Source: Liquidambar formosana (Eukaryota; Streptophyta; Magnoliopsida; Saxifragales; Altingiaceae). Taken from it: a stretch of 64,000 nt of DNA. The translations under genes were made by a program, and so were the position numbers. Positions 12,628 to 24,200 of this stretch are shown here, piece by piece (positions within the stretch are counted from its first letter, which is position 1; the number at the start of each line of letters is the position of its first letter). The notes beneath the pieces are model-generated. The model made no database searches, was not told the DNA's origin, and worked only from the letters and a program-made list of their open reading frames with translations. The stretch lies in the NCBI GenBank assembly GCA_039720395.1, contig CM077823.1:7554909-7618908 (forward strand), in the 5' to 3' direction.

Positions 12628-15600
12628 GTCAGTCTGTGGGTTGCGATGGTGCTTCACAATGCAATTGAGAGGGCTTGACGGTTGTGATTGTGCTCAAGGA
12701 AGATACGACTGAAGGTGTGAGGCTCACGTGAGTTGGTCGAAAGGCTATGATGGGTGTTATTTGAATTCTATGCTGCTTCACAATGGAGATAGTTGTGCAA
12801 TAGAGGAGGAAGAAGAAGATGCGGCAGCCCTAGGGCTCTAATACCGTGAAGTTTGCAAAGGTGTAATTCTCATTAATCACAAAAGCAAGATTACAAGGTA
12901 TATAAGCTTAAATTAACCTAATACAACTAAAAAACTGAACTACCCTTAATGAATAATAATATGTACTCTCACAATTACACCAATTCCTAGAATCAAAATT
13001 TTTCTTCATTTGTTAAAATGATAACTTGATAAGTGATACTAGATGAAACAAAGAAATCACCTTAAAATACATTGTGCTTAGTTTCACAAACCCTACATGC
13101 CTAGGAGTATCTCTGATGTCTTTTGGGTGGAGCCGGGGACCTTGTTGGAAAATTTAATAAAAATCTAGTTAGTCTTAGGGTTTGAGTTCTGCTCATTGAG
13201 CCACATATGAGTATCCATACTTGCTTAGGAAAAAGTACAGAACAAGTCCTAAATTTGATGGGACCCATTGAGTAGATAAAATTTATTGAAAATAAAGCTT
13301 GTTTAAAGTCCCAGATCCATCTCTTTTCTTTTCTTCTCTTCTCTTCCCCTTTTTGCATTGACATTGCAGAATTTATTGTCACTTGACCATACATAATGGG
13401 AATTCACAAGGGGAGGAGCCAAACCCTTAGAACTAACCTTCGCAGGAGACTAAGTGGATGTGAGGACTTGCATATGGTTGTGCCGAGTTTAGGATTGGAT
13501 CTCTCTAATACCGCCGCTCTATTAATACCAGCATGCCATCCAAACGCATCTTAAGGCTCGACTAGAAAAGCGAAGGAAGTGAAAGTAAAACCATTTTCAC
13601 TCTCTTAAACATTTGTCGAAGGAAATATTGAACCCCAACAATACCTGTTTTCTAGCGGGACAATATTTTCCTATGTTTTAAATGGGAAAATTCTTATGAG
13701 ATGGTTCATGCTACATTCTTTCGAAAATTTTCCTACAAACCAAATAGTTTCAGGAAAAGCAAATTTCCCAATCTTTTATTTTCCTTCATTCCCTCTACCT
13801 ATGTAATTTTTCTGATGACCACATGCAACCTAAGATATTGTAGAAGAAATTATTTTAGGCACATGAGCTCAAAAGCTAGGATTGTCTAGCTTGATATCCC
13901 TATTTATCCTTGCTCCAAGACTCTTTTATACTCAACCCTTCGACAATGCTTATTGTACTTCAATTTCTACTATTTTAGGTTGTCAACAACACATTGTTTC
14001 TGGTTTTGCAAATCGAAGTTGAGTTTTTAATTATGTAAGTGCTCCTTACTTGGATTTTATTAGGAATTTAGAGCTTATTGGTAAAGTAAAAAATGTAGCT
14101 AGAGTGATTTGCTCTTAATTATACTCTGGGTTAAAGTGTTCTTGGAAATTGAAGATGCAGAAGGTTATCACTTGTCAATCTGACTGCAATAACTTGCAGC
14201 TGAAAAGAACACAGTTTCTCTTATTATTATTATTATTTTTTAAAAGTTTTAAATCTTATTTTGGTTTAGTTGCCCCATTCTCCACATTCTTCTCTTGCTC
14301 TATTTAAAGCTCTTCATTTGTCCACTTCAGATGGTTGAGAAACTGTTGCATTTAAAAAAAATGGGGCATGTGTGTTTTGTTGAGGGAGTCAAAAGTGTCC
14401 TGCTTGTAGCAGGGATGAATAATGTAAGACATGGATGTATGAGTTTGGTATTTAATTTAATTATAACAATAGGACAATGACAATACTATAAAATCATAAA
14501 TGCTAGAAACAGGAATTTGATTATTTTGGAATTTAATAGTTTCATTAAAATTAAACTTTTCTTTTGCTCAGAAATGCGAGAAAAGAAAAGAAATTAAAAT
14601 TTTTGAATTTTAGTTTTTAGACATTTGGATCTTGGGAAAATTTAAACCTCTACTTAATTGAGCCTAATTTAACTATTTGGATTAGTTGATTCTATTTCTT
14701 CATTTTTTGGAGACCAAAAAGATAAAAAGTGTAGAGTTTGAAAATTTGCCTTTCTTTTGTTTAATTTCCTTTAGAAGAAATTTCATTTTAAAAGTCCAAT
14801 GATTACTAAAAGAAGCAGGCATCACACTTAAGTGGCTGTTGGATGCCGTTTTTCCTTAACGTTGCTTTATGGCATGCTCTTTTTGAGTCTAATAATATTG
14901 GTCAGCAGGAGGCCGTGCTGAAGGTACAGCCCGACAGTATGACTTTCGTACTTTTATGGAGGGGTATTTTAGGTACTTTCCCCTGGTTCTATGTTAACCC
15001 TAATTACTACAGGTGTTATAATAAGGGGGGCTGGCCGTCAAAAGGCTTTATATCTTGTATTCTCTTTTTCGCCTCAAAGCATAGTGGAATTCTGTGTGTG
15101 CCGTGGACGTACCTCAACTAGAGGGAACCACATAAATTTCTGTGTTCTTGCTCCTTTAATTCTTTCTTTCTTTTCGTGTTAATCGCTGTGTGTGTGGTAG
15201 AGAAAGGTTAATTTCTCCCAACACTTTTATTTGAGCTCCTCACCTTTTATTAGCCCGATTTGGTACTTACCTGCATTAGTTGGTAGGAGGACATAAATTC
15301 TCATTTCATTTTTCATGCTTACAAATTTGGTTGTTTTTCTTGCATATAGGATTTCACCAGTGTCAATATGGTTACAAGAACATTTCTGATCTTGAGAGAG
15401 TGGTTTCTGGCTATGCAAAGGCACGTATCCCTTTTGAAGTTATGTGGACAGATATTGATTATATGGATGGGTATAAGGATTTTACTCTTGATCCCATCAA
15501 TTTTCCATTGGACCAGATGAAGAAATTTGTCAGTACTCTTCACCAAAATGGTAAAAAATATGTTCTCATCTTGGATCCTGGTATGTAGAAGCAAATGTGA

Positions 15601-17547
15601 AGAAACTCTTCCTTTGTAGCTGAGAATCTTTCTCTGTTATTGAATTATTAGTTGATACAATGAAGTGTTCTTACTTGAATGCATAACGAAAGCCAACTAA
15701 AGCACTATCTATTGGATTAATGAATAAATTATGGTGTTTTCCCCTCAGGTATTAGCGTGAATAAGACGTATGGAACTTACATAAGAGGAATGCAAGCTGA
15801 TGTCTTCATTAAACGCGATGGTATCCCTTACCTGGGCGAGTCTTGGCCTGGGCCAGTTTATTTCCCTGATTTTGTAAACCCTGTGGTTGAAATCTTTTGG
15901 GGTGGTGAGATCAAAATATTTCAAGATCTCCTCCCCTTTGATGGCCTGTGGATTGACATGAATGAGATATCCAATCTCATAACTTCCCCTCCGACCCCAA
16001 ATTCTACCCTTGATGACCCTCCCTACAAAATTAACAATGATGGAACACAAATGCCCATTAATAATAACACAGTTCCAGCAACTTCTTTACACTTTGGTAA
16101 CATCACAGAGTACAATGCCCATAACCTTTATGGACTCTTAGAATCCAAAGTGACCAATGCGGCCTTAATCAATGTGACTGGTAAGAGACCATTTGTGCTT
16201 TCCAGATCAACTTTTGTGAGCTCTGGCAAGTATGCGGCACATTGGACTGGAGATAACGCTGCAAAATGGGATGATTTGGCATACACTATTCCAGCCATAT
16301 TGAATTTTGGACTGTTTGGGATTCCAATGGTTGGAGCTGATATATGTGGTTTCATGGGAAACACAACTGAAGAGCTCTGCCGGCGTTGGATTCAGGTAAA
16401 AATTATGGGCTTTTGAACAAGACATGGACATTAAATAATTCCACTTTTGTTTTACATAGTGTCATGAATGATTGTTTTGCTTTCCAGATTATTGGATACC
16501 CAGTCTATTTTGTTACAAATGGAGAATAATTAATTGCATTTTTTCAGAGGGAGTGTCCAAATTCCACCATGGGGAATTGGAAAGTATTATGTTCTTTGTT
16601 TCCTAAGAACATGTATTTAATATCTGAACTTTCTTAACGTGCAGCTAGGGGCCTTTTATCCCTTTGCTCGGGACCATTCAAACAAGGATTCAATTCGTCA
16701 AGAACTGTATGTCTGGGATTCAGTTGCTGCATCAGCCAGGAAGGTGCTTGGACTCCGCTATCGGCTACTTCCTTACTTTTACACATTAATGTACGAGGCA
16801 CACAAAAAAGGCACCCCCATTGCTCGACCCCTTTTCTTCTCATTTCATCAGGACATCAAAACTTACAAAATCAACTCACAATTTCTGATTGGGAAAGGTG
16901 TTATGGTGTCACCTGTGCTGCAGTCAGGAGCGGTTTCAGTTGATGCATACTTACCCGCAGGAAATTGGTTTGACCTCTTCAACTACTCAAATTCAGTGAG
17001 CACAGAAGTGGGAAAGTACATCACACTTGATGCACCACCTGATCATATAAACGTGCATGTTCGGGAAGGTAATATCTTGGTAATGCAAGGAGAGGGCTTG
17101 ACAACACAAGCTGCTCGAAAGACGGCATTCCAGCTCTTGGTGGTTGTTAGCTATGGCGGAAACTGCACAGGAGAAGTTTTCTTGGATGATGGAGAGGAAG
17201 TGAAGATGGGAGGAGCAGGAGTAGGGTGGAGTTTGGTGAGATTTTATGGGGTAGTAGTGGGGAATTATGTGACGTTTGTTTCAGATGTTGTGAATGGAGG
17301 ATTTGCTGTGAGTCAAAAGTGGATCATTGATAAGGTGACTTTTATTGGGTTGAAAAAGGATAGGACGTTGAAGGGGTATGAGTTGTACACTCGTATGGGA
17401 ACAAAATCTAGTGCAAAATCAGGTATAAGAACAAGCTCTGTTGGCCATGGACAGTTTGTCATTGTAGAGATCTCAGGGTTATGCCTGCCTATTGGAGAGG
17501 AGTTCAAGTTGGAGCTGAAACTTGGCAACCAAAGACAAAAATTATGA
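3583..17547 (+). CDS. Alpha-glucosidase, glycoside hydrolase family 31, five exons
   Basis: Exons 3583-3842, 5820-6523, 15350-15580, 15749-16395 and 16645-17547 join in frame with GT-AG borders to give 914 residues, the normal size for plant secreted alpha-glucosidases. Residues ~20-38 are a hydrophobic signal segment. Family hallmarks are WTDIDYMDG (exon 3), the nucleophile in [11 protein letters not shown] (Asp ~468) and the acid/base in [10 protein letters not shown] (Asp ~567), both exon 4. WTDID rather than the WNDDD type favours alpha-glucosidase over alpha-xylosidase. The enzyme should hydrolyse terminal alpha-1,4-linked glucose from maltose and starch-derived oligosaccharides in the apoplast or vacuole. 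Several N-glycosylation sites are present (NST, NIT). Intron 2 is 8,826 bp and filled with transposons. It is the only complete member of a three-copy tandem array. No frame defect was seen; expression is not shown. Confidence 0.93.
4064..5113. mobile_element. Possible TIR element in intron 1
   Basis: CTATATAGGCC at 4064-4074 is repeated inverted as GGCCTATATAG at 5103-5113, bounding ~1.05 kb of AT-rich and GA-rich sequence without a coding frame. The outward bases are only partly symmetric and no clear target duplication was found, so a non-autonomous MULE-like element is a guess. Confidence 0.4.
5116..5376 (+). mobile_element. Non-autonomous Helitron in intron 1
   Basis: Starts TCTATACTACTATATTAAGC directly after an A and ends CTAG directly before a T, the A/T insertion site of Helitrons. 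A hairpin ACACG-CATCA-CGTGT (5350-5364) lies 8 bp before the terminal CTAG, as expected for the 3' end. No target duplication, no terminal inverted repeat and no RepHel frame, 261 bp long. It abuts the TIR-like element on its left. Confidence 0.8.
5378..5819 (+). other. Remainder of intron 1
   Basis: AT-rich intron sequence with A and T tracts, ending in the acceptor CACAG at 5815-5819. Nothing else recognised. Confidence 0.6.
7054..7610 (-). pseudogene. LINE RNase H-domain fragment in intron 2
   Basis: Reverse-strand frame with [20 protein letters not shown] and [13 protein letters not shown] followed by [11 protein letters not shown], the start of the RVT_3 RNase H-like domain of plant LINEs. 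It breaks off before the rest of the domain. Same family as the fragment at 2034-2733 but opposite in direction. Lies antisense within the alpha-glucosidase intron. Confidence 0.7.
7650..8990. other. Intron 2 sequence, nothing recognised
   Basis: AT-rich, with several short CAATCGATTG or CAATCAATTG motifs between 7865 and 8000, but no coding frame and no delimited repeat. Confidence 0.45.
8992..9134. mobile_element. Foldback MITE in an AT-rich microsatellite, copy 1
   Basis: GC-rich island between TATATA tracts. The arms CAGTCCGTGGACGACACGTG and CGCTTGTCGCCCACGGACGG pair as an imperfect hairpin. Its outer end AGCTTTGATCATGTGCGGGA recurs inverted at the right end of the copy at 29307-29448. 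No coding capacity. Insertion into (TA)n resembles microsatellite-targeting MITEs such as rice Micron; the relation is inference. Confidence 0.75.
9565..9598. repeat. Poly(C) run of 34 bases
   Basis: Uninterrupted C homopolymer next to the 3' LTR of the intronic Copia element. On the element's strand it is a G run exactly where the polypurine tract belongs. Its true length may be uncertain in the assembly. Confidence 0.95.
12581..12628. repeat. Compound (GT)n(GA)n microsatellite
   Basis: About 13 GT units followed by about 11 GA units within the 5' leader region of the reverse-strand Copia element. Confidence 0.9.
12979..14836. other. Intron 2 sequence between Copia element and LTR remnant
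   Basis: AT-rich, frequent stops, no delimited element. Short open frames here have no recognisable domains. Confidence 0.5.
14837..15223 (+). mobile_element. Probable solo LTR in intron 2
   Basis: Begins TGTTGG and ends CCAACA (6-bp inverted ends). Contains GGGGTATTTTAGGTACTTTC and, near the right end, GCCGTGGACGTACCTC followed by GAACCACATAAATTTCTGTG, wording typical of the R-U5 part of plant Copia LTRs. No internal region and no clear 5-bp duplication. It ends about 127 bp before exon 3 of the alpha-glucosidase. Confidence 0.6.
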
Positions 17548-18400
17548 AGACAATAAAAACTCCAAGTAAACAAGCATTGTCCTCAAAATATAAAGATATT
17601 GCATAATTACAATTATAATCACAGAAGGCGAATTCCTTGCAGCAATCTGTTGTTCTCTGTTTTTTTTTAATCACAGCAGGTGAATTCCTTGAAATGACCT
17701 TAATGGATACCTAATTATTGAACATATTCTGGAGGCATGCTAACTGGTATTAAGTATTCACAAATAAATAGATAAAATTCTAGAACTTCGACATCAAAAT
17801 GTCTCATAAGTGATTCTATTCATAGTTTAAATGAACGCTTTCAATTTCATATTTTGGTGGACAATATCAGCTAGAATAAGCTTAAGGGTGGAAATAAGTT
17901 TTTCCACTAGTTGGGATAATATATATGTTTTTTTTTTTTTTTTTTTTCCCCTAAAATTATAAGAATTTCTTTATTTTGACCCAGTTTCTGTTTGATAAGA
18001 AAGAAATAACCCGGAGGAAAAACCAACGGAAAAAAAAAAAGAAATCCCTATAGAAAAATTAATGTGTGAAGAGTTATTGTCCCATCCCCTTCTCCTTTCT
18101 CCCCTCGTTGCAAACTGAAGGGATAAAAGTTTGCATGATTGCATATTTGGTAAAAAATGGAAGAGCTGATCCACAAAAGGATCTTCGAAATAAGTGTTAG
18201 GTAATACTGGTTGTTGTAGGTACCAAAAAAAATTCCATTCTCAGTTTTTTTTCTCCCAAGATAAGAGTTTTATTATTATTTAATTTGATAGAAAACAAGA
18301 ACTTCACTAAAGAAAAACAAACAACAAACCAAACCATAGAAGAAGAGCTAAAAAATAAAAACAGGACAACAACCAAAGACAACCAAGTGCTAACTACCTC
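17548..18400 (+). other. 3' flank of the intact alpha-glucosidase
   Basis: The first ~200 bp resemble the 3' flanks of the other two copies. AATAAA occurs 5 bp after the stop (17552-17557), too close to be the sole poly(A) signal. A T tract follows at 17931-17947. Nothing coding. Confidence 0.5.
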
Positions 18401-18435
18401 AAATACCAAGCCAGATGACCAAAGTCATTAAACCT

Positions 18436-19330
18436 TCATGGACTCCATATCAGAATTAGAGGAGAACAGATCCTCCATTCTTCCACAAACTCAATACCAA
18501 GGGCATATTTAGCCACACCATGGGCTACTTCATTACATTTGTCTAACATGGTGAAAACTACTGAGAAAAATTTGGAGCGAAAAAAGTTTATTAGTATTCC
18601 AAACCAGAATCTCATTCCCAATATTGGGTTTCTTCCACCCTTGAAACATGCGAATAACTTGAACTCTTGAAGAGCATCTCCCTCTAAAATTTCCTTATCA
18701 AGACCCAATGTTGATGCCATAACCAATGCTTCTTGGTAGCCAAAATTTCGACTCTCTGCTGATGAGTCTGCACCGGTAGGCTTTGCTCTAGCACCAATTA
18801 AATTACCATCTCCATCTCTGATTAATATCCCAACTCCACCCTTTTGTCTCTTCTTACTAAGCACCATTAACATTAATTTTTACAAAATCTTTCCAAGAGG
18901 TTGCCAAACTTGATTCTAGCAATTATGAACATTATCACTCCTATCATGATGATACAATTGGCTTCAAGGAAGAACCCAGATTTGTTTTCATGTACCGTCA
19001 AGAACTCTTCCAACATCTAGAACTCTAGCTTTAAGAAAAATTTTGGCGGACACCATCTAGCTTTTATTTCTTAAAATAAGATCATTTTGAGCCTTAACCT
19101 CCCTATAACAATCACACCCAATGACCACATTTGAAACTTAAGAGGAACTTTCAACCTCCAGACATACTTCCAAACCTTATATTGTTGATCCCTTTGTGAG
19201 GTTCTCCCCACAGTACACCAGCCCCTCATCCCTTTCTTTGAATTTTTGCCATGTTGTAGACTGATCACACAGAAAATGTCATGTTTAGCGTATATTGCCA
19301 TACCTCCCTATCTGAGAGCCCAGAACAACT
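18436..19330 (-). pseudogene. LINE 3' coding remnant (zf-RVT and RNase H)
   Basis: On the reverse strand, WKYVWRLKVPLKFQMWSL (19071-19301) is the zf-RVT-like segment of plant LINE reverse transcriptases. Further on, KGGVGILIRDGDGNLIGARA to NEVAHGVAKYA (18436-18873) is an RNase H-like domain. The two are in the normal order but different frames, with broken sequence between. Different subfamily from the 2034 and 7054 fragments. Confidence 0.75.
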
Positions 19331-20115
19331 AGTAGGCAAACTCAAAAAAACTTCTACTTTGTGCTCTAGAAAAAATCTCCACATAATTTCTTCTTCCAAG
19401 TCCTCAAATCTGCATGAATAAGGTCTGGAACCATATGGATCTCCAGATGTTCCCTCCTAGGATGCAAAACCTTGAACCCTTAAACCTTATAGGCATAGGT
19501 AACCAAGGATCATTCTAAATATCCATCATTCCCATCACCCACTCTCCATATTTTTGGATGAATTTATATATTGTAACAACATTGTTGTCTGTGCAGTTTT
19601 TGCTGCACCTCACCTATCTTTACTGAATTTGTTTATATGGTTTCTATAATCGGAAAATCTTTTTTTTTTTTTTTGGGGGGAGATCACTCTATAATGAGTC
19701 TAGTTCCATTTGTCATAAGCCTCAAGCCCAAATCTTTTAAAATGAGTTCCCAGCAGTATGTTTTTTTTAATTGATTGGTTGTACTAAAACAAAGTTCCAA
19801 CATACTATTGATTTTGAGGTTAGTTGCGTTTGGGACAGTACGTGAATTGCAAAACATATATGGTATGCAGGCTTTGTGAAGTTCTAAAATTCTTGGGACT
19901 TCTTGACTACGCCTTGCACAATCGCTGATTATAACATGAGCATCAGGTGTTTCTGGTAATAAGGCTCCGACAGCCAAGTTAGAAATGAATATTTTCAAAG
20001 CATAAGTATGTTATGCGTGTACCTAAAAGGCGTAATAACAGAAAGAGAAGAGGAAGATGAATCCCTTGTCAGGATTCTCTAATCTACTTTCATCTCTGTT
20101 GCAGAAATTTAGGCA
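19331..20115. other. Spacer before the third alpha-glucosidase copy
   Basis: AT-rich, contains a T tract (19660-19674) followed by six G. No gene recognised. Confidence 0.4.
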
Positions 20116-20302
20116 CACAGAATCTGCATGAGTGTAAGGGCTATCATTGTGTAGTTAGGCAGTTGACAGATTTGGTGAAAGACAGTGGCTTAGAGAATTC
20201 TGCAAGCTTTCAAATTCTAATTGGATGGTGCATCTTGTGCTTAATTCCATGGAGAGAGGCGTGGGGGCATAAAAATGTGACTGTCTCATTGTCTAGTTTT
20301 GA

Positions 20303-20488
<186 letters not shown>

Positions 20489-20814
20489 TGAGTGTTAAGA
20501 ATGGATGTTTTGCTTTCCAAATTATTGGATGAGTCTAATTTTTTTTGCAACTGGAGAACAATTAATTGGATAATTTCAAGAAAACAATATTGTTTTAAAC
20601 TTTTATATTGATTTATGGTGATGATTATTATATATAATTTTATTGATTTACCTATATATTTTGTTACAACTTCTTTTCTAGAAGATGCATTAGTCCTTTA
20701 AAATTCTCCAAAAATCCACGCTGACAATTTCATTTCTAAGGGATTTCCAAATGTCACCACAGGGAATTGGAAAATTCTTACATTCTTTGTTTCCCAAGAG
20801 TATGCATTTTCTCT

Positions 20815-21357
20815 TGATGCAGATCGCATCGCGTGTTTCGAGTTCATAGAGGGGTTGGATCGGCGAGAAGTCAAGAGAAGTGGCTATTGTTCACATTTTG
20901 ATACACCATGAAAATGTAGTTATGAAGTTAAATAAGTTTAACCCAGAAAAAGTCCTACACCACCACCTTTACAAAAGAAAGTCACACACCACTGCCTGAT
21001 TGGGATTTTTATTTATTTAGCTATTTATTTAGACTTTTAAGTATTTATTTGTTATTATTGCCTAAAGTTTATTAGTTTCCTAGTTAGTTTAACTTGTTCT
21101 AGTAGAACTAGGATTTTCTATTTTATAACTTTAGTTTTCTATATAAAGGATTGTAACCTTTTGGCAAAGAGAGTTGATTTTGAGTTTAATAATATTGAGA
21201 GAGAGAGTTTCTCTTCTTCCTACTTTCGTGTTCTAGTGTGAGTATTGATTGTGGTTGCCTACTCTTTTGGTATTGTCCTTATGACAATCAACAAATTGAT
21301 GGAAGCTTGTGTGTTATTTGGAGAACTAGTCTCAACCGCGTATTTTCCGCTGCATCA
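20815..21357 (+). mobile_element. Solo LTR in the pseudogene intron
   Basis: Starts TGATGCAG and ends CTGCATCA (perfect 8-bp inverted ends), 543 bp. A TATA motif (TCTATATAAAGGA, 21139-21151) and a TC-rich stretch downstream fit U3-R-U5 structure. Compared with intron 4 of the intact gene it interrupts otherwise alignable sequence just before TGAACTTTCTTA. No internal region remains. The 5-bp duplication is not clear. Confidence 0.75.
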
Positions 21358-22224
21358 ACTTTGAACTTTCTTACCATACAGCTTGGTGCCTTTTATCCAT
21401 TTGCTAGAGACCACTCAGACATTGTACCAGTTTGTCAAGAGCTCTATTGATGGGATTCAGTTGTTGCACCAGCCAGGAAGGTGCTTGGGCTCTGCTACCG
21501 GCTACTTCCCTACTTTAACACATCAATGTACGAGACACACACAAAAGGGACCCCCATTGCTCGACCCCTTTTCTTCACATTCCTAAGGACATCAAAACTT
21601 ATGAAATCAACTCCCAGTTTTTGATTGATAAAAGTGTTATGGTGTCACCTGTTCTACAGTCTGGAGCGGTTTTAGTTGATGCATACTTCCCTGCAGGAAT
21701 CTAGTTTGACCTAGCCTCTTCAACTACTTGAATTCAGTGAGCATAAAATTGGGAAAGCACATCACACTTGATGCACAGCCTAATCATATAAATGTCCATG
21801 TTTGGCAAGGTAATATCTTGGCCATGCAAGGAGAGGGCATGACAACACAAGCAACTCGTAAGAATATTGCATTCCAGCTCTTGGTGGTTTTCAGCTATGG
21901 CGGAAGCAACAAGGGAGAAGTTTTTTGGATGATGGAAAGGAAGTGGAGATGGGAGGGGAGGGAGGAAGGTGGAGTTTAATTTGGTGAAATTTTATGGCAA
22001 GAGTAATGGGGAATTATGTAATGGTTGTTTCGGATGTTTTGAATGGAGGATTTGCCGTATGTCAGAAGTGGATCATATCATTGATAAGGTGACTTTTATT
22101 GGGCTGAAAAGGGCTAAGAGGTTGAAGGGGTACAAGTTATTCACTCAAATGGGAACAAAATCTAATGCAAAATCAGGTGTAAAGACAAGCTTGGACGGCC
22201 ATGGAAAGTTTGTTATTGTAGAGA

Positions 22225-23277
22225 TCTTAGGGCGAGTCAGGATCCTCTGCTTGGGTACTTGGGTGCATCTAATGGTTTTAAAAGGCTCAGCCCCATCCCA
22301 TCCTCTCCAATCCATCACCCCCTAATTTTGTCCAGTTTACGACTCTAAATGCACCACTTCATCTAGAACAAATCCCACAGCTCACAGCAGCCACCTCACT
22401 AATGGTATGTTTTACCTTTTCCATATTGGTAAGATATCAGCTTTAACAGAGTGAAGTTTGTCCCAAATTGTTACTTTTCTCTCTCAGCCTTGAACTCAAG
22501 TCACTAGAACGGAATTCATAGAAATATAGAATACTTATAAAAGCAATGGATTTGCAAGAAGAAGAATACGTATAAATGAGGATCAAGGGTTGGATGGAGT
22601 TGCGATGATAATTTTTTAGAAATTGGTTTTGCTTCTGCTACTTTAATTGGCCAAAAAAAAAAAAAAAATCCCTAAGAATAGATGGTCATCTAAAACAAAT
22701 CATTATTAATCGTTCTTACTCAATCCCCACAATAAAAATTTCTATCCTTCAAAATCCATTAATGAGTTATTGAGTTTCTATTTGTACAGAAAACAACAAC
22801 AAAACAACCAAGAAAACCATAAAAAATCAATGAAAATATCTGATGAACGACCCATAATTTCTTGATCATCGTTAAAAGATGAAGGATGACTCCTTGGTAT
22901 AGCCACGAAATCTCGTTGCCATGGATGGAATTCGCGATGATGGCATTGATGCCGCAAACGGCGATCAATAACAAAGGTTATATGAAGGGTGATCGGAGAG
23001 TTGTTGATAGTGAAGGTGATTAGAGCATTGTCAACGATGAAGGTGAAGTTGGAGCGAGAAGAGGAATGTGATTTCATTAAGGATACTGGGCATCAAACTA
23101 ACGGAGATGAGCTTGTCTTCACCTTTTTTATTTGCCTTAATTTAACATTGTATAACATGGCATGTTATTGGCCATTGGATCATATTGAGGGATTAACAGC
23201 GATAAACTGGACACAACTGGGGGGCAATTGACTGGAGAAGATCCTCTCCAAGTAGAGGATCCTCTCTCTCTCAGGGC
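22225..23277. mobile_element. MULE-type MITE with 9-bp target duplication
   Basis: Element 22234-23268 has 21-bp inverted ends matching at 18 positions, starting GAG..AGGATCCTCT.CTTGG. It is flanked by TCTTAGGGC (22225-22233) and TCTCAGGGC (23269-23277), 8 of 9 identical. The 9-bp duplication and GAGGATCCTC-rich ends indicate a Mutator-like non-autonomous element. It interrupts exon 5 of the broken alpha-glucosidase in the VEISG codons. No transposase inside. Confidence 0.88.
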
Positions 23278-23403
23278 TATTATTGCTTATTAGGGAGGAA
23301 TTCAAGTTAGCACTGAAACTTGGTCACTAATGATAAAAATTCTAAAGACAATAAAACTCCATGTAAACAAGTATTGTCTACAAAAAAATAAAAATAGAGC
23401 CAT

Positions 23404-23520
23404 CGAGGCTAGCCTAGTAGTGAGGGAGGATGGGGAAAATGGTAGGAGTGAGATAGGTTAGGGGTTTGAATCCCTTCCAATGTACCCAAAAAAAAAATAT
23501 ATATATATATATATATATGT
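23404..23520 (+). mobile_element. Possible short SINE in the pseudogene 3' flank
   Basis: A-box-like TAGCCTAGTAG (23410-23420) and B-box-like GGTTTGAATCC (23463-23473) lie at tRNA-like spacing, followed by an A tract and (AT)n. It interrupts the region aligning to the 3' flank of the intact copy. No clear target duplication, because the flanks are A-rich. Confidence 0.55.
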
Positions 23521-23600
23521 ATAATTGCAAGTAGAATAACAGCAAATGAAATTCCTTGCAGTAATCTGTTGATCTCTCCTCTTTATTATTTCAGGTTATT

Positions 23601-24168
23601 GTGGCTCATGATATTTGAAATAAATCAACGAGCTAATTTATTATTTGAAGATCAATGTGGCTTATTATGTTTGAAATGTGAATGATGATGGGTAGACAAT
23701 TGGGATTGAATCATCCCTTTAAGTAGTGCACATACTATTAATTATACAGTTTTGACATGAAATCAATTAACTATATGCACATATGCATGAAGTATATGTG
23801 TTATGGTTGAAATTCTGATGTACATTTGGTACAAGACCAATCAATATATGTTGGATTGAAAATGAATTTTTGTAGGTTGTGATACGTAAAAGCTAAGCCA
23901 CGTAATATAAGTATGGGAATTGAGATAATGTTTGTTATATGTTTTTGTGTTATACTCTGAGACAAGCAAATAAGAAATAAATTTTTATTGCTTATAATAT
24001 AACTGTGTTTATATTGAATTCCATGAGATATGGAATTAGCCATCACTGAATTGTAGTGCTTATAATGTTATTTTAAATAGCATTTTAGGGTTAGGGTTTG
24101 AACATGTAGCTTATCGAAAGAAATTTTGTGGAGCTTAACTTGTGGGTAATATTGTTAGTATTTTGCAA

Positions 24169-24200
<32 letters not shown>

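Larger units (their letters stand above)
9431..12973 (-). mobile_element. Decayed Copia retrotransposon in intron 2
   Basis: Short LTRs at 9431-9560 and 12847-12973 share GATTACAAGGTATA and AATACAACTAAA blocks and are flanked by a perfect ATTAC duplication (9426-9430, 12974-12978). On the reverse strand a primer site GGTATTAGAGCC (near 12834-12845) follows the 5' LTR. Remnants in order are gag-like (11767-11982), protease region (~11000-11250), GAG pre-integrase with [13 protein letters not shown] (10641-10904), integrase with [20 protein letters not shown] (10331-10651) and RNase H with ANANWAGD (9957-10172). Most reverse transcriptase is deleted, and stops are frequent. The element is antisense to the host gene. 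A run of 34 C (9565-9598) occupies the polypurine-tract position. Confidence 0.88.

Noticed and set aside
17552..17557. AATAAA as poly(A) signal of the alpha-glucosidase
   Set aside because: Only 4 bp after the stop codon; unlikely to be the functional signal alone.
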